From contig NZ_KB235910.1 in assembly GCF_000332175.1 (NCBI RefSeq), positions 605,690 through 669,689 of the forward strand: DNA of 64,000 nucleotides. Direction: 5' to 3'. The notes below the pieces were generated by a model. The model was not told the DNA's origin, searched no databases, and worked only from the letters and a program-made list of their open reading frames with translations. This stretch comes from Pseudanabaena sp. PCC 6802. GTDB lineage: Bacteria; Cyanobacteriota; Cyanobacteriia; Pseudanabaenales; Pseudanabaenaceae. The position numbers and the translations under genes are program-made. This document shows, one piece after another, positions 42,072-50,005 of this stretch (positions are counted from its first letter, which is position 1; every line of letters begins with the position of its first letter).

Positions 42072-43883
42072 ATGAACATTCCCCGATATAGAATCCTAAC
42101 TGGTTTAATTTCTTCGGCAACCGTTGCGTCATTGTTAATTGCCGATGCAGCGATAAGCTTGCCGCCAGTCGAGCAAGGCAACACGATCCAACTCAACGGA
42201 CAGCCTTGGACGGGGCGTTGGATCAGGCGTAACGATCGCGATAAGCAAAGTATTTTCCTGCAGGATGACTGGCTCAGTGGAGCGATCGGTCTGGATATGC
42301 TGGACTCTAATCGTGCCGGACAGCAAAAGGTGAAATGGTTCTCCAGTCCTTTATTTACAGAAGCAACGTTCGATCGCCCCATTCAGCATCGCTATCTGGA
42401 TGTTCGCCCGGTAGCCCGGTTCTGGCGCACAGAAGTGGAGGGCAGCACGCTTAAAATCTTTACACCTGATTCGACTCTTCAAGCATTGCGGCGGAGCAAG
42501 CAGGCAAATGGCGATCGCATCGTATTTGAACTCAGCGCGCCCACACCCTGGCAGATCCAGCAGCAAGGAACGACGATTAATCTAATCTTGGCAGCGGATC
42601 TGGCACCAAGCATACCCACTGGCGTTAATACCGACAAAGGTAATTCGATCGAAGCTTTAGAAGTACAAAATCGCGGCAAACAGACAGTCATCCGCATTCA
42701 GAGTACAGAAGTAATGGAGCCGGAGGTGGAAACCCTCGGCGATCCGGCACGGATTATCCTGACTCTAAAGCCGGACTACGTACCACCCGATGTGGATATT
42801 CTGTGGGTACCTGGTCTGCGCCGCAAACAACAAATTGTATCGTTGCCCAATCCATTGGCTAAGTCGGATAAAGATCCTAAATCCTTCCGATTTTCAGTCA
42901 TCTCATTAGTAGTCGATCTCAAACAACAGGGTTTGACTATGCGCCCGATCTGGAGCAATCCGGCTGGCATGTTAGGGACTAGTTCTTTGCGAGCGATGGC
43001 AGAACAGTGGAAAGCAATTGCAGCAATTAATGGTGGCTTCTTTAACCGCGATCGCCAATTACCAGTCGGGCCGATCAAATTTAATAATCGTTGGATGGCA
43101 GGGCCTGTGCTGACTCGGGGTGCGATCGCCTGGAATAATAAAGGTGAAGTATTTATCGATCGCCTCGTATTTAACGAAGAGATCGTCACAGCCGAGAAAA
43201 AACCAATTAGGCTTAGCAACCTGAACAGCGGCTACGTTCAGAAGGGGATGGCGCGCTACACGCCAGCTTGGGGAACCAATTACATCCCACTGACAGATAA
43301 TGAAGTTCTCATTACCGTTCAGGAAGAAAAGGTCGTTTCCCAATTTAAAGGTGAGAAGGCCGGTCAGGGACAAATCCCAATTCCTAATAACGGTTATCTA
43401 CTCGTCGCCAGACAGGTGCCGGAATTAGTGGCGCAACTGAAACCGAACGTGCAAATTCGCGGCAGAACTTCGTTTAAGCCCGTGGATTTTGGTAAATATC
43501 CCAATATTTTGGGAGCGGGGCCGCTACTGCTCAAAAATGGCACCGTAGTTTTAGATACCAAGTTAGAACAATTTCGACCTCCATTCGATAAGCAAGGAGC
43601 ATCTCGTAGCGCGATCGCAACCACTAAGGAATCTGGCAAAGTCATTCTCGCCACGATTCACGCAACGCCAGAGGGGATTTTACCGAGCTTGCCGCAAACT
43701 GCAGAAATTCTCAAAAAAATGGGAGCGGTGAACGCACTCAATTTGGACGGTGGCGGCTCGACCACGCTCTTTTTAGGCGGTTCCATTCTGAATCGCTCTC
43801 TGGGTAATATCGGCCCAGTTCACAACGGTCTTGGTGTATTTGTTCGCGAACCCGAAAAGCCAAATAACTCTAATCAGTTCTAG
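42072..43883 (+). CDS. Exported phosphodiester glycosidase family protein
   Basis: A 603-residue protein with an N-terminal signal peptide (LTGLISSATVASLLIADAAIS, about 9-29). Residues about 60-270 look like beta-rich AMIN-type segments. The C-terminal half is the phosphodiester glycosidase (NAGPA-like, DUF2233) domain: AAINGGFFNRDRQLP, ILGAGPLLLKNG and VNALNLDGGGSTTLF. Members remove blocked sugars or act on cell-wall and exopolysaccharide phosphodiesters; the substrate here is unknown. It probably acts in the periplasm. Confidence 0.85.
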   Translation: MNIPRYRILTGLISSATVASLLIADAAISLPPVEQGNTIQLNGQPWTGRWIRRNDRDKQSIFLQDDWLSGAIGLDMLDSNRAGQQKVKWFSSPLFTEATFDRPIQHRYLDVRPVARFWRTEVEGSTLKIFTPDSTLQALRRSKQANGDRIVFELSAPTPWQIQQQGTTINLILAADLAPSIPTGVNTDKGNSIEALEVQNRGKQTVIRIQSTEVMEPEVETLGDPARIILTLKPDYVPPDVDILWVPGLRRKQQIVSLPNPLAKSDKDPKSFRFSVISLVVDLKQQGLTMRPIWSNPAGMLGTSSLRAMAEQWKAIAAINGGFFNRDRQLPVGPIKFNNRWMAGPVLTRGAIAWNNKGEVFIDRLVFNEEIVTAEKKPIRLSNLNSGYVQKGMARYTPAWGTNYIPLTDNEVLITVQEEKVVSQFKGEKAGQGQIPIPNNGYLLVARQVPELVAQLKPNVQIRGRTSFKPVDFGKYPNILGAGPLLLKNGTVVLDTKLEQFRPPFDKQGASRSAIATTKESGKVILATIHATPEGILPSLPQTAEILKKMGAVNALNLDGGGSTTLFLGGSILNRSLGNIGPVHNGLGVFVREPEKPNNSNQF

Positions 43884-43891
43884 CAATGGTA

Positions 43892-44044
43892 TAGCGTTTT
43901 TCAATTGAGAACAGGTTTTATTGACGGGGTGAAGGGGTTTTACACGGCAGTGGCTCTAGCGGGGAACCCCCAAGACCGCCCTGCCTCCCCTTCTTGGGGG
44001 CAACGCCCCCAAACCCCCTTCTCGTTTTCATCTGAAAACCGCTA
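43892..44044. repeat. MITE, 153-bp copy
   Basis: Flanked by TA on both sides (43890-43891, 44045-44046). Ends TAGCGTTTTTCAATTG and CATCTGAAAACCGCTA are inverted repeats, with a hairpin-rich GC core that includes GGCAGGGCGG/CCGCCCTGCC context. Read in reverse complement it is nearly identical over its full length to the copy at 48860-49012. Confidence 0.85.
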
Positions 44045-44159
44045 TATAGATTAATTGCGCGTACCCCTCAAATCCTAATTATTTTCATAGATTTTTTCGT
44101 ATGTTGAGTTATTTGTGGTACTTTTTATGCTCGATCCACTACCCAGTGAGGGAAAAACC

Positions 44160-44885
44160 ATGGGAATGAGTTTGAGAAATCTACAGGGCTATGCACTTGG
44201 ATTAGCGGCTGGACTGGTAACCATCGGAGTAATGGAAGCAGACACAAGACCCGCCAGTGCAGCCCAACAGTTCTTTTGCGCTGGTCGTATGAATAATGGG
44301 TGGGCCTACACCGCTGATTTTATAAATGGGCGATTTACTGCAATTCGCTGGGAGCGATCGGGACAACCCCCACAAACCACAAACCTTACCTTTAGTAGGA
44401 CTAATTCCCAGGGACAACCGATTTATACCGGGTCATTTCAAGCTGCGACTGCCGTCACTCTGGTCGATCTATCTAAAGGAAATGTGACTCCCGGTTCCCA
44501 AATTTCTGTGAGTGCGGAAGAATGGGGGACCTCCACTGGAACCTGCGGCACCTCTGTAAGTGGAGGAAATGTAACGCCGCCGCCCCCCGTTCCCGAACGG
44601 CTTTCCTGTGACGGACGCATGAATAGCGGCTGGGCTTACACGGCTGAGTATGACAACAGAAGTTTCACCCTGATCCGTTGGCAACGCTCCGGGCAACCCC
44701 CACAAACGTCTACGCTGACCAGCGGTGGGACAAACAGCAAGGGACAACCAATTTACAGAGGGGTTTTCCAGAGTGCAACAACCGTTACGCTCATCGATCT
44801 GTCCCGTGGAAATGTGCGTCCCGGTTCCGAGGTTTCGGTTGGAGTTGAGGAGTGGGGTTGGTCGCGGGGACGTTGCAGACGTTAA
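44160..44885 (+). CDS. Exported protein with two tandem copies of an unrecognised domain
   Basis: A 241-residue protein from MGMSLRNLQG (GAGGG precedes it) with a signal peptide ending ADTRPASA. Two copies of an about 93-residue domain follow (about 36-129 and 147-239). Each starts C-x-GRMNxGWAYTA, has IRW-RSGQPPQT, a GQPIY segment, VTLxDLS-GNV-PGS and ends EEWG-----C, so each copy carries a pair of cysteines that could form a disulfide. A PPPP linker joins them. I recognise no named domain. A ligand- or cell-surface-binding role is a guess. Confidence 0.75.
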   Translation: MGMSLRNLQGYALGLAAGLVTIGVMEADTRPASAAQQFFCAGRMNNGWAYTADFINGRFTAIRWERSGQPPQTTNLTFSRTNSQGQPIYTGSFQAATAVTLVDLSKGNVTPGSQISVSAEEWGTSTGTCGTSVSGGNVTPPPPVPERLSCDGRMNSGWAYTAEYDNRSFTLIRWQRSGQPPQTSTLTSGGTNSKGQPIYRGVFQSATTVTLIDLSRGNVRPGSEVSVGVEEWGWSRGRCRR

Positions 44886-45063
44886 TGTGCGGAGCCTTCT
44901 CGATCTATGGGATACCCTTAACATAGGAGCGGTGAAAGCACTCAATAACAAACTCGACCGCATTTTGATTTATTTTCGTACGATAATCAACGAATTTTTG
45001 CAAACTTACAGGGGCATACTCCAATTGCCATCTATATCATGACTCAAACCAAAACCAAACTAA

Positions 45064-45151
45064 TAGCAATTTGAACAGCAAACACGACAAATCGAACGGG
45101 GTGAAGGGGTGGAACCCCTTCACCCCGTTCTAAGCCTATTGGCTATAGCTA
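45064..45151. repeat. MITE-like element, CCAATAGG subfamily, overlapping the 3' end of a gene
   Basis: The right end GCCTATTGGCTATAGCTA, next to TA at 45152-45153, matches those at 6550-6567 and 27738-27756. The interior is GGGGTGAAGGGGTGGAACCCC with its inverted partner. The left end TAGCAATTTGAACAGC is less conserved. The right end supplies the last codons and stop of the WYL regulator. Confidence 0.65.
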
Positions 45152-46305
45152 TATAACTCAATCAATCGCAAAACTGTTTGTTTATGACTTTCTACTAGCT
45201 CCTGGGGTGCAATTACCAAAGCACCATCCATATATCTGTCGATCCAGCGACTGAATTCTGGGAGAGAACGGGGTGGAAGATCGATCGTATAATCGATATA
45301 TTTTGGCTTACCCCTAAGATCGATTTTCTGTTTGGGGTGACGCAGTTCGCCTTCTTCAATAAACCGCATGGCTGGTGGGAAGAAACGCACCTTAGCTCTC
45401 ACAAGCGATAGCTCACCCGAATGCTCCAATTTCTGCTCGTCTTCATTACCAAGATGCAATCCCCATCCGTTGTCTATAAGTTTATGGGCAAGTTTCAATC
45501 TTTCTCTCTGCGTATCTAAACTGCGACTCACATTAGATATGAATCGACAACTATCTTTGAAGCGATCTATGCGTTCGATTTCAAAACAATCGCGATCGCA
45601 ATATTCATACAGTAGATACCAGGCAATATCATGATAGAGTAATTGTAGGGGGAATACCCGCAGATAGCCAATTTTGCCATCATAGGGATTGGATTTGCGA
45701 TAGATTTCAATCGCTTTTGCTTCGAGAATTGCTGACTCGACTGTATCGAGGTTATTAAATAGATTGTGCCGATTCCTTTGCTTTGCCATCATCTCTTCCG
45801 GGTCGGTAAGGATAATGGCGCGATCGATCTGCGATCGCACGGGGTAGAAAAAGTCGAGATCGGATTGCCAATCTAGCCCGCGCAATCTTTGCTCTAGAGC
45901 CGCATAGATCCGCTTTGCCTGCGGCAAACCTTGGTATTGAGCGAGGGAAGCAAGGGCATTCATTGCCACCTGCAACTCCGGCTTGGACATCACACCCGTA
46001 CCGAGGTAATATCCCCAACGATACATGCGCTTGTCAAGGATGCCATATTGCCGCAACGCAACTAAATCCTTGCGGAGGGTCGGAATTGAGTATTCGGGCA
46101 GATCGATATTCAGATCCTGCGCTAGCTCGCGTACTTTCACCTGTACGGCTGCTAAAGCCTCATGATGGCCGTCTATTTTAGTCTCCAGCGAGTCAGCACT
46201 ACCAACCCCAGGGTATTGCACCAGCGTGGCAATTAACATCATTAACCGTTCAAAAGCACAGCGATCGCTATAGGGATGGGTAAGTGGGTGCCTGGGCATG
46301 GGCAT
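45136..46305 (-). CDS. WYL-domain transcriptional regulator next to the Cmr locus
   Basis: A 389-residue regulator with an N-terminal winged-helix-like part (about 50-105, YSIPTLRKDLVALRQYGI) and a C-terminal WYL ligand-sensing domain (LRVFPLQLLYHDIAWYLLYEY, then KVRFFPPAMRFIEEG and a PEFSRWIDRYMDGALVIAP tail). WYL regulators often control CRISPR-Cas and other defence loci. This one diverges from cmr2, 174 bases away. Its last residues (YSYSQ and stop) are encoded by a MITE end, so the native C-terminus was probably different. Confidence 0.85.
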   Translation of the reverse strand: MPMPRHPLTHPYSDRCAFERLMMLIATLVQYPGVGSADSLETKIDGHHEALAAVQVKVRELAQDLNIDLPEYSIPTLRKDLVALRQYGILDKRMYRWGYYLGTGVMSKPELQVAMNALASLAQYQGLPQAKRIYAALEQRLRGLDWQSDLDFFYPVRSQIDRAIILTDPEEMMAKQRNRHNLFNNLDTVESAILEAKAIEIYRKSNPYDGKIGYLRVFPLQLLYHDIAWYLLYEYCDRDCFEIERIDRFKDSCRFISNVSRSLDTQRERLKLAHKLIDNGWGLHLGNEDEQKLEHSGELSLVRAKVRFFPPAMRFIEEGELRHPKQKIDLRGKPKYIDYTIDLPPRSLPEFSRWIDRYMDGALVIAPQELVESHKQTVLRLIELYSYSQ

Positions 46306-46479
46306 GCTGTCAACTAAAAGGCAATATTTATCATAGCTACTTAAAAATCCGTCAATTGCTTTTTAAACAAAACTTTAAACCAATTAGATAAATATACAAA
46401 AATTATTATGTATTACTTGCATCTCACAATTATCTATTGCTAGAGTCAATAGTAACGGCAATTGGGAGGGTTTAATATT

Positions 46480-47320
46480 GTGTCTGTAGCATTCTGGCAA
46501 GCAAAAATCTGGGGTCTATTGCACGATCCTGCCCTCAAAGCATTACAAGATAACTCAGGGCGAGGAGGAAATGGTTTTTGGCGAGAGTTAGAAGTCATGA
46601 GGGATTGGGTTGAGAATGGTTGGAATCCTGAAGAATCTCAAGGAGCAATACTCAAACATATCCATGATGCTGACTACATAGCCTCTGCTAGCGATCGCGC
46701 TGCAATAGGTGGTCTCAGTTCTAGTATTGATTACAAGCGCGATGGTTTAGAGATCGCACATTTACTCTCAGGGGCAAAGCAAGTATGGAAATTGTGCATT
46801 CCCGAACATGATAAGCTGCTCGCTCCTCCTAATCGGCAGAGTCGTAAAGATTATCTAAATAACCGCGAATCAGAATTACTACCTGAAGCAATTCGCACCA
46901 GTAACGATCCGCGTCTAGTGTTCTGGTGGTTGTGGCGCTGCCTGCCGCCAGCAGTATGCCGAGCATTTGGAGATGATGATTCGCTCTTACTGATGCCAGC
47001 AGAAACGCGCATTCCCGATGGCTCGATCTGGAGTCATGCCAGTCTCACTGCAGCATTAGCAGGATCTTTGGCAGGGTATAATCTCAGCCATGAAGAGATG
47101 CAGCGTTGGTCGGGGAATAAAAAACTGTCCCGTCCATATATCGCAGTCTTTAGCTTCACTCCCGTTCAGGAATTGATTAAAGCCAGCCGTAAGATGCGAG
47201 ATTTTTGGGCGGGTTCGTGGATCTTGCATTATCTATCAGCGCGAATCTGTTGGGCGATCGCCTGGAAATATGGCCCCGATACGGTTTTATACCCCAGCCT
47301 CTATGCTCAACCATTGATTA
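46480..47320 (+). pseudogene. cmr2: Truncated cmr2 (Cas10), N-terminal 280 codons only
   Basis: Cmr2/Cas10 is the large subunit of type III-B complexes and makes cyclic oligoadenylate. It starts at GTG 46480 after GGGAGGG. H15-D16 in WGLLHDPALKAL is the HD-like N-terminus, and ADYIASASDRAAI, ALAGSLAGYNL-type and PYIAVFSFTPVQELIKASRKMRDFWAGS segments are characteristic. The frame is cut after LYAQPLI by an IS5-family element. The palm domains with the GGDD cyclase motif are not found on the far side, so the protein cannot be functional. Confidence 0.9.
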
Positions 47321-48266
47321 GACCTCTTGCAAATTAGCCAACTGAGGAGCCTTGAGAGCGTTCAAAATTGTAGAGACCAGCAATTAGATTGCAACGCAAA
47401 CCAAAGCGGTGACGACGATTGCGATAGCGTCCAGATAAGATGCGGAAGATCTTCAAGCGGCGATTAACATGCTCAATGCCAACCCGTTGGCGCGCAAGTT
47501 GGCGGTTGAACGCTTTCTGCTCAGGCGTAAGCTGACCACCTTTCGGTTTCTTGTGGGGTAAGCGGCAGTAGAGATGCAGTTTCTGGATGCCTTGATAACC
47601 CTTGTCCTGCAAACTCTCGGTTTGAGGATGGAAATGGATGCCAGAAGCTTTGAACAGCTTGAAATCATGCCGTCGCCCCTTGCCGAAAAACGTACAGATA
47701 ATCTGCCCAGTAAGAGCGTCAATTATGAGTTGACATTTGAGCGTGTGCCCTTTCTGTTTGCCGCTATAAAAGGCACGTTGGTGCCGCTTAGGACGCTCAA
47801 TGCGAGTTTCAGTCACATCAACGATCGCGACTGTAGGTATCCCAAAGCCCCGCACCAACTGGCGCTTCCCAGGTAGTCGAAAGCGACGTGAGCGGATTAA
47901 AGTCTCCTCTACCCAATGCACTATTCGACAAACTGTAGACTCGCTGATGCCCCAACTAGTGGCGATGTGAAAGTAGGTGCGATATTCCCGCCAATACTCG
48001 AAGGCAACCAATATGCGGTCTTCTAGTCCGAGTTTAGGCTTGGCTCCAGGTGTTGGCGTTGCTCGCCACTCTGGTTTAAGCACTTTCACAATTGCTTTGA
48101 ACGTATTAGTCTCGATACCAAATCGACGCTTAAAGTGTGCAGCAGGTAGGGTTTGCGCTATTATATAGTTCATCATCAGGACGCTTTTTCGTTATTGCTA
48201 TGTCCTGATATTTTCCTATCTTGGGGTTCTTTGGCAACTCAACCTCAACCTAATCTGCAAGAGGTC
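47321..48266 (-). mobile_element. IS5-family insertion sequence (copy a1)
   Basis: A 946-bp element with near-perfect termini: GACCTCTTGCAAATTAG on the left and the inverse of GACCTCTTGCAGATTAG on the right (one mismatch), next to TA on both sides. It carries one transposase gene on the reverse strand. It sits in cmr2. An identical terminus starts a second copy, in inverted orientation, at 63942. Confidence 0.92.
47334..48176 (-). CDS. IS5-family DDE transposase
   Basis: A 280-residue transposase of the DDE_Tnp_4 type. An N-terminal helix-turn-helix (YFHIATSWGISESTVCRIVHWVE) precedes the DDE core: TVAIVDVTETRIERP (first Asp), CTFFGKGRRHDFKLFKAS (second) and the late Glu in QRVGIEHVNRRLKIFR, with SLQDKGYQGIQKLH between. 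It fills most of the element and looks intact, so this IS may still be active. Two copies in the window support recent movement. Confidence 0.9.
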   Translation of the reverse strand: MMNYIIAQTLPAAHFKRRFGIETNTFKAIVKVLKPEWRATPTPGAKPKLGLEDRILVAFEYWREYRTYFHIATSWGISESTVCRIVHWVEETLIRSRRFRLPGKRQLVRGFGIPTVAIVDVTETRIERPKRHQRAFYSGKQKGHTLKCQLIIDALTGQIICTFFGKGRRHDFKLFKASGIHFHPQTESLQDKGYQGIQKLHLYCRLPHKKPKGGQLTPEQKAFNRQLARQRVGIEHVNRRLKIFRILSGRYRNRRHRFGLRCNLIAGLYNFERSQGSSVG

Positions 48267-48268
48267 TA

Positions 48269-48370
48269 TTGTTTCAGGAGGATGAAGCGGCAAAGGGTAA
48301 TGTTTGGCGGCAATTAGGCTACTCAGAGCTACTGTGGATTCAAATTAAACCTACAGGAGAAAATTCATGA
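48269..48370 (+). pseudogene. cmr3: Probable 3' end of cmr3
   Basis: Directly after the IS, an open frame encodes LFQEDEAAKGNVWRQLGYS then ELLWIQIKPTGENS and stop. It is not in the cmr2 frame. The position between cmr2 and cmr4 is where cmr3 belongs, and a LGYSELLW-like ending is what I expect for cyanobacterial Cmr3, so I read it as the last 33 codons of cmr3. A deletion removed the rest. The following 88 bases up to the relB-like gene hold no frame I can support. Confidence 0.5.
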
Positions 48371-48458
48371 ATACTAAATTAGGTAACCCTTGGGGCAAGG
48401 GAAACTTAAGTTTTAGGTTTGTAGAATTGCAGATAATTACTTAAGAAGGAGCAAAATT

Positions 48459-48659
48459 ATGCAGTCTTTAAAAGAACAGTATCTTGTCGATGCCAACGGC
48501 AATCGTTTAAGTGTAGTGATTCCTTTTGATGAATATCAGAGATTGCTCGAACATCTTGAAGAATTAGAGTCCCTTTACGCCTTTGATACCGCAATGGAAT
48601 TGCAAGATGAGTCGATTCCCCTAGAACAAGCGATCGCTGAAATTGAGCAGGAACGATAA
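48459..48659 (+). CDS. RelB/Phd-like antitoxin
   Basis: A 66-residue antitoxin candidate starting after AGAAGGAG. SLKEQYLVDANGNRLSVVIPFDEYQRLLEHLEELESLYAFD is the pattern of short Phd/RelB-type proteins that precede RelE toxins. It ends one base before the relE start. The acidic helical C-terminus (LQDESIPLEQAIAEIEQER) would wrap the toxin. It sits inside the Cmr operon. The toxin partner is broken, so the antitoxin may now act alone. Confidence 0.82.
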   Translation: MQSLKEQYLVDANGNRLSVVIPFDEYQRLLEHLEELESLYAFDTAMELQDESIPLEQAIAEIEQER

Positions 48660-48660
48660 A

Positions 48661-49070
48661 ATGAGCTACAGCGTTACCATTTTACGTCGTGCTCAGAAAG
48701 AGTTAGCTAATCTTCCTACAGATATTTATCCTAAGGTTCAAGATGCTTTGCGATCGCTGGCTGATGAGCCAAGACCTAGTGGTTGTTTGAAGCTAAAAGG
48801 TAGAGAAGAGTGGCGCATTCGCGTTGGTGATTATCGGGTTTTGTACGCGATCGATGATATAGCGGTTTTCAGATCGGAAAGAGTAGGGGGTTTGGGGGCG
48901 TTGCCCCCAAGAAGGGAAGGCAGGGCGGTCTTGGGGGTTCCCCGCTAGAGCCACTGCCGTGTGAAACCCCTTCACCCCAAAAATAAAACCCGTTCTCAAG
49001 TGAAAACCGTTATAACCAGAAGATCGTGAACATCGTTCACAGTGGTCATCGCCGAGATGTTTATAAGTAA
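48661..49070 (+). pseudogene. RelE/ParE-family toxin gene split by a MITE
   Basis: The first 66 codons (MSYSVTILRRAQKELANLP to GDYRVLYAIDD) are a RelE-type toxin, an mRNA interferase acting on the ribosome. At codon 67 the frame enters the MITE at 48860. Removing the MITE and one TA (joining 48859 to 49015) restores an 84-residue protein ending NQKIVNIVHSGHRRDVYK with a stop at 49068. The present frame ends in MITE-encoded residues at 48948. The lost tail carries the His/Arg/Tyr region usual in RelE active sites, so the toxin is probably inactive. Confidence 0.88.
48860..49012. repeat. MITE, 153-bp copy inserted in relE
   Basis: Starts TAGCGGTTTTCAGATC, ends CTCAAGTGAAAACCGTTA, with the target TA duplicated at 48858-48859 and 49013-49014. 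The core holds GGGGGCGTTGCCCCC and GGCAGGGCGG. It encodes no protein. It is the reverse complement relative of the 43892-44044 copy. Confidence 0.9.
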
Positions 49071-49123
49071 ACGAGGAATTGAGCCACAATATCGAATTAA
49101 TATTAAAGGAGAAAGAGAAAATC

Positions 49124-50005
49124 GTGTCAGCTTACTTAACTTATAGCTATTTGCTTACACCACTTCACACTGGTGCAAGTTCCCAAGCAGGCAATCTAAT
49201 GGGAATTGCGCGTGAAGCGCATACCGAGCTTCCCTATTTACCATCCTCATCCCTGAGGGGTAAAATTCGCTCTGTCCTGGAAGCACAATATCCTAGCGGA
49301 GAGGTAGGTGCTTTTATGGGCGAGCGCCTCAAAGACGGACAACTACCTACTGAAGGCGAAGTCTGGTTTGCCGATGCCACGCTGCTTTTATTCCCGATCG
49401 CTTCCTACAGTCACCAATTTGCCTGGATTACCTGTCCGCTGTGGTTGAGTCGTTGGAATCGCTGGCTGAAGCATAAAAGTTTAGAGGAGTTGATTAGGGC
49501 ATGGCGATCGCTACTTACATCAGAGAATGGCAAAAAGGGGATTACCTCGGTTCCAGGCGATCGGATTTACCTACAGGGAGCACTATTAAATCAAGGCGAT
49601 CTGCAACCTATCGATAAAGATGCGGCTTGCTGGGAATGCTTTGCAAAATTGCCAAATCAGAACGGTATCCTCGATCTCAAGCAAAAATTGCTCGTTCTCT
49701 CCGACGAGGATTGTGCGGGATTGGTCGAGACTGGCTTGCAAAGAGAAGTGCGCGTGGCACTTAAGCCAGGAGAGAAAATTGTTGAGGGTAGCAGTTTTCG
49801 TTCGGAAGAATCCATCCCTTCAGAAACGCTATTATTTTTCCCCTGGGGGTTAAAAAAGGAAAACTCTGAAACAAATGGGGTCGGCGAATTTTTGAGAGAG
49901 ATGCTAAACACTCGCCTCCAGTTTGGCGGTTTGGAAGGCTTAGGGCGCGGCTGGGTAGAGAATGCGACAGTGAAATTAGATAAAACAGGAAAACAAGAAT
50001 GCTAA
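49124..50005 (+). CDS. cmr4: Cmr4, backbone subunit of the type III-B complex
   Basis: A RAMP protein that lines the crRNA in Cmr complexes. I start at GTG 49124 because AAAGGAGAAAGAG precedes it; the frame upstream is an extension through the broken relE region. From there it is 293 residues. YLLTPLHTGASSQAGNLMG, LPYLPSSSLRGKIRS and the Gly-rich LQFGGLEGLGRGWV are RAMP hallmarks. The Asp that cleaves target RNA in Cmr4/Csm3 would lie before IAREAHTELPY, but the residues there are N-L-M-G. It overlaps cmr5 by 7 bases. Confidence 0.88.
   Translation: MSAYLTYSYLLTPLHTGASSQAGNLMGIAREAHTELPYLPSSSLRGKIRSVLEAQYPSGEVGAFMGERLKDGQLPTEGEVWFADATLLLFPIASYSHQFAWITCPLWLSRWNRWLKHKSLEELIRAWRSLLTSENGKKGITSVPGDRIYLQGALLNQGDLQPIDKDAACWECFAKLPNQNGILDLKQKLLVLSDEDCAGLVETGLQREVRVALKPGEKIVEGSSFRSEESIPSETLLFFPWGLKKENSETNGVGEFLREMLNTRLQFGGLEGLGRGWVENATVKLDKTGKQEC

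Noticed and set aside
44725..45042. A 105-residue forward frame overlapping the tandem-domain gene
   Set aside because: It is out of frame with a gene that has a signal peptide and repeated domains, and has no start signal.
48643..48948. A 101-residue RelE-like frame as an intact toxin
   Set aside because: Its last 30 codons lie inside a MITE; removing the element restores the real C-terminus, so this frame is an artefact of the insertion.
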